64,000 bases of DNA, from contig NZ_JASSZH010000024.1 in the NCBI RefSeq assembly GCF_030271165.1, positions 124,001 to 188,000 on the forward strand. The letters run 5' to 3'. The translations under genes were made by a program, and so were the position numbers. The notes beneath the pieces are model-generated. The model was not told the DNA's origin, ran no database searches, and saw only the letters and a list, made by a program, of their open reading frames with translations. Shown one piece after another: positions 1 through 7,738 of this stretch. How positions within the stretch are numbered: position 1 is the stretch's first letter; every line of letters begins with the position of its first letter. Source of the DNA: Psychromicrobium xiongbiense. Its GTDB lineage: Bacteria; Actinomycetota; Actinomycetes; Actinomycetales; Micrococcaceae.

Positions 1-110
1 GCGCCACCGGAGGCGCTGGTACCGGAAGTGGAGCCACCGCCGCAGGCGGAGAGTGCAAGGGCGCCCACGGCCAAAACTGCCGCGACGCTACCGTAGCGAA
101 GAACCTTCAC
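1..110 (-). CDS. Lipoprotein N-terminus, probably phosphate-binding PstS (truncated by window edge)
   Basis: Only the first 36 codons lie in the window. They read as a lipoprotein signal peptide: MKVLRYG, a hydrophobic stretch, then a lipobox LSAC at about residues 20-23, followed by a Gly/Ser/Thr-rich linker. The start is GTG at 110, with AAGGGG about 8 nt upstream. The mature protein is not visible, so the function is inferred. A PHO-box-like tandem repeat upstream (241-262) and the typical actinobacterial PstS N-terminus point to the high-affinity phosphate-binding lipoprotein of the Pst ABC importer. Any other solute-binding lipoprotein remains possible. Confidence 0.6.
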   Translation of the reverse strand, partial: MKVLRYGSVAAVLAVGALALSACGGGSTSGTSASGG

Positions 111-195
111 GTGTTGTTACCCCTTCCAGGGATCCGGCAGGCTGATGGCGAAACTGACTCAGCTCTGAGACCGCCGGACGAGTGCGATGCGTGTA

Positions 196-228
196 TTTAC
201 CTCACCGAGGCTAGGGGGCTGAGGTAAA
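196..228. repeat. 9-bp perfect inverted repeat in the leader of the lipoprotein gene
   Basis: TTTACCTCA (196-204) and TGAGGTAAA (220-228) form perfect 9-bp arms around a 15-nt loop. It lies between the PHO-box-like repeat and the lipoprotein start, so it could be an operator or an mRNA leader hairpin. No T-tract follows. Confidence 0.5.
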
Positions 229-240
229 GGGATGGACCGG

Positions 241-262
241 CCATGGTGAACGGAAGGTTAAC
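241..262 (-). promoter_or_regulatory. PHO-box-like tandem direct repeat
   Basis: On the minus strand, GTTAACCTTCC (262-252) is followed directly by GTTCACCATGG (251-241): two 11-bp units whose first seven bases match or nearly match GTTCACC. Tandem 11-bp GTTCACC-type units are the known PhoP/RegX3 binding arrangement in actinobacteria. The site is 131 bp upstream of the lipoprotein start and oriented toward it. A possible -10 (TAGCCT, 213-208) lies downstream but is weak. Confidence 0.55.
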
Positions 263-391
263 TCCGCATGGACATTCGGTGATCGCCCGAGCGGCATCGA
301 TACGCGGGTGGCAATCCTGTCTACCGAGGCTCTCCCCTGGCGTCCAGGACGCTCCCAGGCTTCGCAAGCTCAGTCTGGGTCCCTAGCGTCC

Positions 392-397
392 TAGACT
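392..397 (+). promoter_or_regulatory. -10 element TAGACT for a leaderless FUSC gene
   Basis: TAGACT ends 6 nt before the ATG at 404, and there is no Shine-Dalgarno. This is the geometry of actinobacterial leaderless transcripts. No good -35 is seen. Confidence 0.45.
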
Positions 398-403
398 TAG
401 ACC

Positions 404-1603
404 ATGCCCGGCAGCAGCGGATCGACATCGCACACTCATGACTTGCCGGGCCACGATGCCGTCCCGCGGAGCCCGGTCATCCGCCGCACCGGCGTCCCGG
501 CACTGCGGCGGTTTCTGAGCGCGCGGCTCCGCCTCGGGGTAAGGCGCAGTTCCCGCTCTTTCGTCCCGGCCCTGCAGATGACGATCTGCGCCATCTGCGC
601 TTATTCCTTCGCCGAGTTCGTCCTCGGTCACGCCGGTCCGCTTTTTGCGGCCACCTCCTCGCTGATCGCCCTGGGCTTCTCCCGGGATGCCCGTATCCGC
701 AGAGTCCTGGAGGTGTCGCTCGGCTGCACCCTCGGCATTGTGATGGGCGAGCTCGTCCTGTTCGGCTTCGGTCCCGGCATCTGGCAGGCGGCGGTGGTGC
801 TTTTCGCCTCCATCATGCTGGCCCGGTTCCTGGACAGCGGCGGAATCTTCGCCACCCAACTGGGCCTGCAATCCGTGCTGGTGATCTTCCTCGCCCCTCC
901 GGCTGCCGGCCCCTACAGCCGCAGCATCGATGCCGTGGTGGGTGGCTGTTTTGCTCTGCTGGTCACCCTGCTCACCCCCCGGGACCCACGACGCGAGCCA
1001 CAGACCGAAGTACGACGGCTGCTCTCCACCCTCTCCGATGTGCTGCGCGAATGCGCTGCCTCGTTGGAAACCGGCGATTCCACCAAGGCCTGGCATGCTC
1101 TCGTCCTGGCCCGCGGCTCCCAGCCGATGGTGGATGCCCTGCGTGGCACCCTGCGGTCCTCGGGTGAGGTCGCCACGATATCTCCGGTCTACCGCAGATA
1201 TCGTGGCGAGATCGGATCCCTGGAGAAATCCGTGGAACATATCGACTACGCCTTGCGTAACAGCCGCGTATTCGCCCGAAGACTCACCAGCGCCATCAAC
1301 AACGCCGCGCTCAGCGATGCAGGCATGGAGGGCCTGGCGGAGGTGCTCTCCGAGACGGCCTCCGCCGTAGACCTGCTGGGTCTGGGGCTGGCCGAACGGG
1401 ATCAGAGCGCCAGCACCATTTCGGTGCACGACGCCCGCTCCGAGTTGAGCCAGGCGGCCTCCTCACTCCACCCCCGGTTGTTGCATGTGGAGCGGCTGGA
1501 GGGAGTGGCCCTGATCATGATTCTGCGCCCGCTCATGGTGGACATCCTGGAGGCCGCCCGGATGCCGCACGAGGAAGCCAAGGGCCTGCTCCCAACGCTC
1601 TGA
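404..1603 (+). CDS. FUSC / aromatic acid exporter family membrane protein
   Basis: This 399-aa protein has six hydrophobic segments at about residues 53-75, 78-95, 102-122, 126-143, 148-166 and 175-192. A roughly 200-residue soluble C-terminal part follows. That is the half-size FUSC layout of one six-helix bundle plus a cytoplasmic domain. Family members are thought to export aromatic or weakly acidic metabolites across the cytoplasmic membrane; the substrate here cannot be told. The gene stands alone, divergent from the lipoprotein gene and convergent with the MarR gene, with only 45 bp between the stops and no hairpin there. The ATG at 404 has no ribosome binding site, so the mRNA is probably leaderless. 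Confidence 0.75.
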   Translation: MPGSSGSTSHTHDLPGHDAVPRSPVIRRTGVPALRRFLSARLRLGVRRSSRSFVPALQMTICAICAYSFAEFVLGHAGPLFAATSSLIALGFSRDARIRRVLEVSLGCTLGIVMGELVLFGFGPGIWQAAVVLFASIMLARFLDSGGIFATQLGLQSVLVIFLAPPAAGPYSRSIDAVVGGCFALLVTLLTPRDPRREPQTEVRRLLSTLSDVLRECAASLETGDSTKAWHALVLARGSQPMVDALRGTLRSSGEVATISPVYRRYRGEIGSLEKSVEHIDYALRNSRVFARRLTSAINNAALSDAGMEGLAEVLSETASAVDLLGLGLAERDQSASTISVHDARSELSQAASSLHPRLLHVERLEGVALIMILRPLMVDILEAARMPHEEAKGLLPTL

Positions 1604-1648
1604 TCGGCGCTTCGACAGTCGCCCTGACCAGCCACGACGCCGTGACGC

Positions 1649-2134
1649 TCAGTTCGGTGGTGGCGTCGTCTGGTCGTAGAGCCGAATCAGCTCGTCGAGG
1701 AAGCCTGCGGTGGCCGCCCGCTCCTGCTCGCTCATCGAGGCGATGATCTCCTCAACTCCTTCGACGAGCGGCAGAACCATCTGCTGAGCCTGGTCAGAGG
1801 ACCCTTCACTCGCGATGACGAGAAGCTTGCGGCCGTCGCTCGGGTGCCGCTCACGGCGCACGTGCCCCGAGTCCTCCAGACGGTTGAGTACCAGCGTCAT
1901 CGCGGCCGTCGAGACTCCGAGCCGGTGGGCAAGATCCGTCGGGGTGAGCGGGCCAGTTGCGATGAGGTGATCGAGGGCTTCGAGCCCGTGCCCATCCACC
2001 TCGAGTCGCTTCGCAATCGACCGTTCGAACCGCTGCTGGCGCAGGGTGAGTTGTTGCACCCGCGCCCGGATGTCGCCATCTGCAATATCACCACGATGGC
2101 GTCCGGCTGGGTCATAGGCGGAGTTGACAGTCAT
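1649..2134 (-). CDS. MarR-family transcriptional regulator
   Basis: A 161-aa MarR-type repressor. The winged helix-turn-helix covers roughly residues 50-100 and contains the typical text TPTDLAHRLGVS, then MTLVLNRLEDSGHV and a wing RERHPSDGRK. Flanking helices form the dimer interface. I use the ATG at 2134; the frame also extends to a TTG at 2155. The gene is divergent from the DHA2 efflux gene, with an AT-rich palindromic intergenic stretch, so it most likely represses that pump and itself and responds to a small-molecule ligand. No strong ribosome binding site is seen. Confidence 0.85.
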   Translation of the reverse strand: MTVNSAYDPAGRHRGDIADGDIRARVQQLTLRQQRFERSIAKRLEVDGHGLEALDHLIATGPLTPTDLAHRLGVSTAAMTLVLNRLEDSGHVRRERHPSDGRKLLVIASEGSSDQAQQMVLPLVEGVEEIIASMSEQERAATAGFLDELIRLYDQTTPPPN

Positions 2135-2181
2135 ACAGGAGATTGTAATACTCAATATTGCTAATATGATTGATAATCAAG
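2124..2181 (+). promoter_or_regulatory. Efflux gene promoter with MarR operator candidates
   Basis: TTGACA (2124-2129), a 16-nt spacer and TAATAC (2146-2151) make a strong sigma-70-like promoter toward the DHA2 gene. Downstream lie the short palindromes CAATATTG (2153-2160) and TGATT-GAT-AATCA (2168-2180), likely MarR sites. On the other strand TTGATT-17 nt-TATTGA could drive the marR gene. Confidence 0.55.
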
Positions 2182-2194
2182 GAATGAGACAAGT

Positions 2195-3655
2195 ATGGCT
2201 GCGTCGGGCACACGACCCTACCGATGGCGATGGGCGATTCTTGGCGTCATGCTTGCTGCCGAGCTCATGGACATGCTCGATTCAACGATCGTCAACGTCG
2301 CCGGTCCCTCCCTCGAGGTATCCCTCGGAGCCTCTTCGGTGGGCCTGCAGTGGGTCATCGGCGGATACGCGCTGGCACTGGGCGCCGGGCTCATTCTGGG
2401 CGGTCGCCTCGGTGACCGCTTTGGACGTCGGGGGACCTTTCTGCTCGGTCTCTCCGCATTCACGGCTGCCTCGATCCTGTGTGCGATGGCGCCAAACATC
2501 GAGTCGCTGATCGCCTTCCGCCTGATTCAGGGGGCGGCGGGCGCCCTCCTGCTCCCACAGGGACTCGGGCTACTGCGCGAGAACCTCTCCGGTCAAGAGC
2601 TCGGGATCGCGTTCGGCATCTTCGGCCCCGCACTGGGTCTTGGCGGCATTCTGGGCCCTGTCATCGGTGGCGGCCTGATCGAGGCGAACCTGTTCGGTCT
2701 GGGCTGGCGGTCGGTGTTCCTGGTGAACCTGCCAATCGGCGTGGCGGCACTCGTCGTTGCCTGGCTGACCTTGCCGCGCCGCTCTGGTGCCCGGGAGGTC
2801 GGCATCGACCTCGTCGGCACGGCGATCATCATCGCATCCTCGGGCTCGCTCGTCCTTGCGCTCAACTTCGGCGTCGAACAGCATTGGCCGCTCTGGACGT
2901 GGCTGTGTGCCGCAGCAGGGTTTGTCGGCTTCGTCCTGTTCGCCTGGCAGCAGAGCCGCGTGACCGCGCTCGGCGGAGTCCCACTCGTGGTACCGGGGAT
3001 CTTCACGAAGCCTGCCTACACGCTCGGTCTGGTCGGCATCGCCCTGTTCTTCAGCGGCCTGATCGGAACGCAGCTGGTGTTGACTCTCTTCCTGCAGATG
3101 GGCAATGGCTTCAGCGCCGGCGAGGCCGGGCTGGGCAATCTGCCGATCGCCATCGGAACGGCCGTCGGCGGGGCAATCAGCGGCGCCTTCCTTGCAGAAA
3201 AGATCGGCAGACCACTCTTCCACCTCGCTGCCGTCGTGCAACTTGCCGGCGTCGGGGTGCTCTGGTTTGAGCTGCAGCCCGGTGGAGAGTTCAGCATCTG
3301 GCACATCGTTCCCGGCATCTTCCTGTTCGGCGTAGGCGGCGGAGCAGTCATCGCCGCGCTGTTCAGCAGCATCCTCGCGGCCGTCAACGACGCCGAGATC
3401 GGCTCGGCGTCAGGCGTGCTCACCGCTGTGCAAACGATCGCGAGTTCGATCGGCGTCGCGATCTTCGGTTCGGTGTTCCTCAACGCTCTTGCCTCTCGGA
3501 GCTCTGCGGAAGAGGCATTCCGGCAGACGCTCGCCGTCGAGGCCATGCTGCTTCTGGCCTTCTTCGCGGTGGCGTTCCGGTTCCCGAAGGAGCTGCGAGG
3601 AGACGTCCACGGGGCCGTCAACGACGATGCTGACGGGCGGCTTCTGACGTCTTGA
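2195..3655 (+). CDS. MFS drug efflux transporter, DHA2 (EmrB/QacA) family
   Basis: A 486-aa polytopic membrane protein, the length expected for a 14-helix DHA2 proton/drug antiporter. Helix 1 carries LDSTIVNVAGP (about residues 28-38), the family signature. The loop 2-3 motif A reads GGRLGDRFGRRG (69-80). Helix 5 contains the glycine-rich GPALGLGGILGPVIGG, matching motif C of antiporters. It should expel toxic or amphipathic compounds across the cytoplasmic membrane. AAGGA lies about 10 nt before the ATG. It is divergent from the MarR gene, its probable repressor, and is closed by a hairpin at 3675-3716. Confidence 0.88.
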   Translation: MAASGTRPYRWRWAILGVMLAAELMDMLDSTIVNVAGPSLEVSLGASSVGLQWVIGGYALALGAGLILGGRLGDRFGRRGTFLLGLSAFTAASILCAMAPNIESLIAFRLIQGAAGALLLPQGLGLLRENLSGQELGIAFGIFGPALGLGGILGPVIGGGLIEANLFGLGWRSVFLVNLPIGVAALVVAWLTLPRRSGAREVGIDLVGTAIIIASSGSLVLALNFGVEQHWPLWTWLCAAAGFVGFVLFAWQQSRVTALGGVPLVVPGIFTKPAYTLGLVGIALFFSGLIGTQLVLTLFLQMGNGFSAGEAGLGNLPIAIGTAVGGAISGAFLAEKIGRPLFHLAAVVQLAGVGVLWFELQPGGEFSIWHIVPGIFLFGVGGGAVIAALFSSILAAVNDAEIGSASGVLTAVQTIASSIGVAIFGSVFLNALASRSSAEEAFRQTLAVEAMLLLAFFAVAFRFPKELRGDVHGAVNDDADGRLLTS

Positions 3656-3674
3656 TCGAACCCTGGCAGACCTT

Positions 3675-3716
3675 CAGGATGTGAGGGTGGACCCAACAAT
3701 GCACCCTCACATCCTG
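3675..3716 (+). terminator. 15-bp hairpin after the efflux gene
   Basis: CAGGATGTGAGGGTG (3675-3689) and its exact complement (3702-3716) enclose a 12-nt loop, 20 nt after the stop. No T-tract follows, so this is a U-less intrinsic terminator candidate. Confidence 0.6.
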
Positions 3717-3730
3717 TCGGTAACCACCAC

Positions 3731-3736
3731 TACGCT
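3731..3736 (+). promoter_or_regulatory. -10 element TACGCT for leaderless radA
   Basis: TACGCT ends 6 nt before the radA ATG at 3743, with no Shine-Dalgarno in between. Confidence 0.4.
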
Positions 3737-3742
3737 GGACTC

Positions 3743-5134
3743 ATGGCCAAAACCTCCCGCACCGGTGGCAGCACCGCCCAGAAGCCTGGCTTTGCCTGCA
3801 CCGAGTGCGGGTGGACCACGGCCAAGTGGGTAGGACGCTGCGGCGAATGCCAGTCCTGGGGCACGGTCACCGAGACCGGAACTCACGTGGCACGCACGAC
3901 GGCGGCCAGCACCGTGGCAGTCCCGGCAGCCAGAATTTCCGAGGTCGACGCCACGGCAGCGGCTGTGGTCCGCACCGGCGTCGATGAGCTGGACCGGGTG
4001 CTGGGCGGCGGCGTCGTGCCGGGTGCCGTCATCCTGCTGGCCGGTGAGCCCGGCGTCGGAAAGTCGACGTTGCTGCTGGACGTCGCTGCCCGCTATGCCC
4101 GCACCAGCGGCACGGTCCTCTACATCACCGGGGAGGAATCGGCTGCCCAGGTGAAGCTGCGCGCCGGGCGTATTGGCGCCATCGCCGATCAGCTCTACCT
4201 CTGCGCCGAAAACGATCTGGGGACTGCGCTGGGCCAGATTGAAAAGCTTCAGCCATCGCTGGTGGTGGTTGACTCGGTGCAGACTCTGGCCAGCGCCGCG
4301 GTGGACGGCAGCGCCGGTGGGGTCACCCAGGTCCGCGAAGTGGCGGCCTCCCTGATTGCGGCCGCAAAGCGGCTCAATATCGCCACCCTGCTGGTGGGCC
4401 ATGTCACCAAGGACGGCTCCATTGCCGGCCCCCGTCTGCTGGAACATCTGGTGGATGTGGTCTGCCAGTTTGAAGGTGAACGGCATTCCCGCCTGCGGCT
4501 GCTGCGCGCGGTCAAAAACCGCTACGGGCCCACCGACGAGGTGGGGTGTTTTGACCTCAATGAACAAGGCATCGAGGGACTGGCAGATCCCAGCGGGTTG
4601 TTCATCTCCCGCACCAAGGATCCGGTCTCCGGCACCTGCATCACGGTGGCCCTGGAGGGCCGCCGCCCGCTGCTGGCTGAGGTGCAGTCCCTGCTGGCCA
4701 CCACCTCCACCTCGCAACCGCGCCGGGCCACCAGTGGACTGGATTCCGCCCGGGTGTCCATGCTGCTGGCGGTGCTCCAACAGCGTGCCGGGGCCAACCT
4801 TTCCGGGGAAGACTCCTATGTGGCCACCGTGGGTGGGGTTCGGCTGACCGAACCGGCCACGGACCTCGCCATCGCCCTCGCCCTGGCCTCGGCCAAATCG
4901 GGAGTGGCCCTGCCTCCCCGGTTGGTGGCGTTCGGGGAGGTGGGTCTGGCCGGAGAGGTCCGCCAGGTGCCCGGCATCGGACAGCGGATCCAGGAGGCGC
5001 ACCGGTTGGGCTTCACGCATGCGGTGGTTCCGGCCAGCCCGAACGGGCCGGGACCGGTCCCCGAGGGATTCCGGGTGCGGCAGGTTCATCAGCTTTCCGA
5101 AGCGCTGGAGCTCCTTTTCCCTACCGAGGAGTAG
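3743..5134 (+). CDS. radA: DNA repair protein RadA
   Basis: RadA (Sms), 463 aa, a RecA-like ATPase that acts in recombination intermediate processing and branch migration. An N-terminal zinc finger shows Cys19-x2-Cys22 and Cys33-x2-Cys36. Walker A is GEPGVGKST (101-109). The RadA-specific KNRYG motif is at 258-262. The last ~150 residues form the Lon-protease-like domain (SGEDSYVATVGGVRLTEPATD region). Length matches the family. It is followed by disA on the same strand, a pairing common in Actinobacteria that links repair with c-di-AMP signalling. A 28-bp palindrome between the two may partly uncouple them. The start is the ATG at 3743, apparently leaderless. Confidence 0.96.
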   Translation: MAKTSRTGGSTAQKPGFACTECGWTTAKWVGRCGECQSWGTVTETGTHVARTTAASTVAVPAARISEVDATAAAVVRTGVDELDRVLGGGVVPGAVILLAGEPGVGKSTLLLDVAARYARTSGTVLYITGEESAAQVKLRAGRIGAIADQLYLCAENDLGTALGQIEKLQPSLVVVDSVQTLASAAVDGSAGGVTQVREVAASLIAAAKRLNIATLLVGHVTKDGSIAGPRLLEHLVDVVCQFEGERHSRLRLLRAVKNRYGPTDEVGCFDLNEQGIEGLADPSGLFISRTKDPVSGTCITVALEGRRPLLAEVQSLLATTSTSQPRRATSGLDSARVSMLLAVLQQRAGANLSGEDSYVATVGGVRLTEPATDLAIALALASAKSGVALPPRLVAFGEVGLAGEVRQVPGIGQRIQEAHRLGFTHAVVPASPNGPGPVPEGFRVRQVHQLSEALELLFPTEE

Positions 5135-5151
5135 CTGTTCAGCCAGCACCC

Positions 5152-5179
5152 CGGACGGAGCCGCCGGCGGCTCCGTCCG
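5152..5179 (+). terminator. Perfect 28-bp palindrome between radA and disA
   Basis: CGGACGGAGCCGCC is followed immediately by its reverse complement, with no spacer, 18 nt after the radA stop. It would form a very stable GC hairpin without a U-tract. It is either a terminator of radA or an attenuator before disA. Confidence 0.5.
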
Positions 5180-5306
5180 ACGACTGATTCACCCGACGAC
5201 GGGGAACACTAAGATTGGCATAGATTTGTGTTCTTTGTGCGTGCCCGCTGTGCCGGATTAGTCCGGCCATGCGGATGGATACCTGATGTCCGGGAAAGGA
5301 AACACC

Positions 5307-6383
5307 ATGGTTCGCAGCCCCGAGGAGTCACTCCGGGCAACTCTGGCGCGCGTGGCACCGGGCACCCCGTTGCGGGACGGGCTGGAGCGGATCCTGCGCG
5401 GACGCACCGGTGCGCTGATCGTGCTCGGTCACGACCGCACCATTGATTCGCTGTGTTCCGGCGGATTCATGATCGACATCGACTTCGCACCCACCCGCCT
5501 GCGCGAGCTGGCCAAGATGGATGGCGCCATCGTCTGCGACCGGGATGCCTCGAAGATTCTGCGCGCTGCCGTGCAACTGGTTCCGGACCCGGCCATCGAA
5601 ACCCAGGAATCCGGCACCAGGCACCGTACCGCGGAGCGGGTGGCCATTCAGACCGGCGTTCCGGTGATTTCGGTCAGCCAGTCCATGCAGATCATCGCCC
5701 TCTACGTGGAGGGGCTGAGATACGTGCTGGAAGGCTCAGAAAAGGTCCTGGCCAGAGCGAACCAGGCGCTGGCCACTCTGGAACGCTACCGGGCCCGCCT
5801 GGATCAGGTCACTGCCTCTCTCTCCGCCCTGGAGATCGAGGCGATGGTCACCATCCGCGATGTCGCGGTGACCCTGCAGCGCCAGGAGATGGTGCGGCGT
5901 ATTTCTGAGGAAATCGCCCAGTACGTTCTGGAGCTGGGCGTGGACGGCCGTCTGCTGTCGCTGCAGTTGGAAGAACTGACCGTGGGCCGTGGGCCGGGCA
6001 GCGATATGGTGATCCGGGATTATCTTGACCTCGATGCCGACTCGGGCCGCGCAGACGAGGCCCTTGCAGAGTTGCAGGACATCAGTGCAGCCGACCTGAT
6101 CGATCTGCACCGGATCGCCGTCATCGCCGGTTTGATGGAGCAGAATGGCAACCTGGACACCGTGGTGCACCCGCGCGGGTTCCGACTGCTCTCCAGCTTC
6201 AAGGCCGTCCCCCGGGCGGTGGCGTTCCGCCTGGTGGAGCACTTCGACGGTCTGCAGAACCTCATGGCGGCCACCATCGAGGATCTGATGGCGGTCGAAG
6301 GAATTGGCGAGCAGCGCGCCCGTACCGTCCGTGAAGGTCTTTCCAGAATCGCCGAATCCAGTCTGCTGGACAGGTTCCTTTAG
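5307..6383 (+). CDS. disA: Diadenylate cyclase DisA (DNA integrity scanning protein)
   Basis: DisA condenses two ATP into cyclic di-AMP and scans DNA for branched structures. In this 358-aa protein the DAC domain carries the DGA motif (about 72-74) and RHRTAER (105-111). A helical linker follows, and the C-terminal helix-hairpin-helix region contains the text VEGIGEQRARTVREGLSR. I chose the ATG at 5307 because AAAGGA lies 6 nt before it; an in-frame ATG at 5286 lacks a good site. A weak promoter (TTCACC-16 nt-TAAGAT, near 5190-5216) may serve it. It is the downstream partner of radA, which inhibits DisA activity in other bacteria. Confidence 0.95.
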   Translation: MVRSPEESLRATLARVAPGTPLRDGLERILRGRTGALIVLGHDRTIDSLCSGGFMIDIDFAPTRLRELAKMDGAIVCDRDASKILRAAVQLVPDPAIETQESGTRHRTAERVAIQTGVPVISVSQSMQIIALYVEGLRYVLEGSEKVLARANQALATLERYRARLDQVTASLSALEIEAMVTIRDVAVTLQRQEMVRRISEEIAQYVLELGVDGRLLSLQLEELTVGRGPGSDMVIRDYLDLDADSGRADEALAELQDISAADLIDLHRIAVIAGLMEQNGNLDTVVHPRGFRLLSSFKAVPRAVAFRLVEHFDGLQNLMAATIEDLMAVEGIGEQRARTVREGLSRIAESSLLDRFL

Positions 6384-6393
6384 GGGGCTTTCG

Positions 6394-7083
6394 TCAACCA
6401 GCTAGGGTGAATGCCTGGCCGGCGCTGGTCACTGAGCCCAGTTTGACGCTCAGCGTGTAATTGGCCGTCGGGCCTACGGCCGGAGCCGGACCTGCCGTCG
6501 CGCAACCAGGAACGGTGGAGTTCCGTTGCCAGGTGAAATTGGCCTTTTCAGCGACTCCGGGCTGCAGAACCTTCACCAGATCCGCGGCACCGTCCTGGCA
6601 GTCTTTGGAGGAGAACACCCGATTCTGGCCACTGAATACCAGGAATTCCATCTGGCTGGTCCCCACATTGAGCTGGCAAGGGGTAGTTCCCGTGTTGGTG
6701 ACCGTCAGTGTGAAGACGGGGTTCTTGCCAGCCGGGTAACTGGGCGCATCGGTGCTGGCCACCACGGGGGTCGCGGTCGCGGCACAGCTCGCAGCCGCCG
6801 CTGTGCCGCTCGGCGTGCTGGTCGACGTAGCCGTCGCGGACGGCATCGGCGAAGCACTCGGTAAGGCTGTTGCCGAGGGCGTTTCGGAGGGGCTGGACAT
6901 CACACTGGAGGAGCTCTCTGAACTCTTCGCTTCGGCGCTCTTTGCACCGGGCTTGTTGCTCAGCACCACCGCACCGATAACCACCAGGGCGATCACCGCC
7001 AGTAACGCGATGCCTGCCACCAATCGTCGTCTGCGGTACACCGCTGGTGACGGCTTGCGCCTTCCTGCAGTGCCCCTTGCCAT
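6394..7083 (-). CDS. Membrane-anchored protein with Ser/Thr-rich stalk and extracellular beta domain
   Basis: I do not recognise a named function. The 229-aa protein has a basic N-terminus, one transmembrane segment (about 21-41), a Ser/Thr/Pro/Ala-rich stalk (48-98), and a compact C-terminal domain with four cysteines. The text YPAGKNPVFTLTVTNTG resembles immunoglobulin-like or BsuPI-like beta-sandwich modules. Topology suggests an extracellular domain held near the wall. The gene is convergent with disA (10 bp between stops) and stands between disA and the arsenate reductase. Its start ATG lies at 7083. A role in binding a wall component or protease is conceivable but not shown. Confidence 0.7.
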   Translation of the reverse strand: MARGTAGRRKPSPAVYRRRRLVAGIALLAVIALVVIGAVVLSNKPGAKSAEAKSSESSSSVMSSPSETPSATALPSASPMPSATATSTSTPSGTAAAASCAATATPVVASTDAPSYPAGKNPVFTLTVTNTGTTPCQLNVGTSQMEFLVFSGQNRVFSSKDCQDGAADLVKVLQPGVAEKANFTWQRNSTVPGCATAGPAPAVGPTANYTLSVKLGSVTSAGQAFTLAG

Positions 7084-7176
7084 GCCCTCCAGCTTACGGA
7101 CAGCGACGCGATCCCGCCGACTCCCACGCCGCCGCAGAGCCGATCCGCGCGCCCAGCGGCCATTGACCCGCTGCCT

Positions 7177-7596
7177 TCACCCGCCCAGCAGGCCGGGTTC
7201 GAGGGAGGCGATCAGCGCTTCAACCCTTGCCCTGATCTCGTCGCGGATGGGGCGAACAGCCTCCAGGCCCTGCCCGGCCGGATCGTCCAGCTCCCAGTCC
7301 TCATAGCGCTTCCCAGGGAAGATCGGGCAGGTGTCGCCGCAGCCCATCGTGATGACGACATCGGACTCGCGGACGGCCTCCGTGGTGAGAACCTTGGGGA
7401 TTTCCGTGGCGATGTCGATGCCCAGCTCCGCCATGGCGGCAACGGCGGCCGGGTTGACCCGTTCCGCCGGCTCGGATCCGGCGGAACGCACCTCGATGGC
7501 GCCACCGCCCAGGACCGTCAGGAAGGCAGCGGCCATCTGCGAGCGCCCCGCATTGTGGACGCAGACAAAGAGAACGGACGGCTTGGGGGTACTCAT
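7177..7596 (-). CDS. arsC: Arsenate reductase, low-molecular-weight phosphatase fold
   Basis: A 139-aa protein of the thioredoxin/mycothiol-linked arsenate reductase family. The CX5R phosphatase loop reads CVHNAGR (Cys12 to Arg18). Further cysteines in MGCGDTCP (Cys86 and Cys90) fit the redox relay. It reduces As(V) to As(III) in the cytoplasm; actinobacterial relatives use mycothiol and mycoredoxin. Two ATGs are adjacent (7599 and 7596); AGGAG sits 6 nt before the second, which I use. No arsenite pump or ArsR is next to it, so a general LMW phosphatase role cannot be excluded. It is divergent from mutY. Confidence 0.85.
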   Translation of the reverse strand: MSTPKPSVLFVCVHNAGRSQMAAAFLTVLGGGAIEVRSAGSEPAERVNPAAVAAMAELGIDIATEIPKVLTTEAVRESDVVITMGCGDTCPIFPGKRYEDWELDDPAGQGLEAVRPIRDEIRARVEALIASLEPGLLGG

Positions 7597-7725
7597 CATG
7601 GTCTCCTGCGCAGCAATGACGGGCTGCCTCCGTAGTGGGGCACAGTATCGACACCGAGCTTACGTCCTTCAGTGCCTTGCGAACACTCGCCGGGCGCTCG
7701 CGCTGCACTACCTCTGGCCGGGCAT

Positions 7726-7731
7726 TACAGT
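7726..7731 (+). promoter_or_regulatory. -10 element TACAGT for leaderless mutY
   Basis: TACAGT ends 7 nt before the ATG at 7739. The intervening GAAAGGA is too close to the ATG to act as a ribosome binding site, which favours a leaderless start. Confidence 0.4.
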
Positions 7732-7738
7732 GAAAGGA

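Noticed and set aside
3707..5149. Long open frame on the minus strand opposite radA (480 codons)
   Set aside because: Its translation is low-complexity Gly/Arg/His/Gln-rich text mirroring a high-GC gene; radA on the plus strand has all family motifs.
5152..5179. c-di-AMP riboswitch before disA
   Set aside because: Only a single simple palindrome is present; none of the conserved ydaO-type structure can be recognised.
7331..7738. N-terminal extension of MutY upstream of 7739
   Set aside because: The frame is open by chance, antisense to arsC, and MutY homology begins right after the ATG at 7739.
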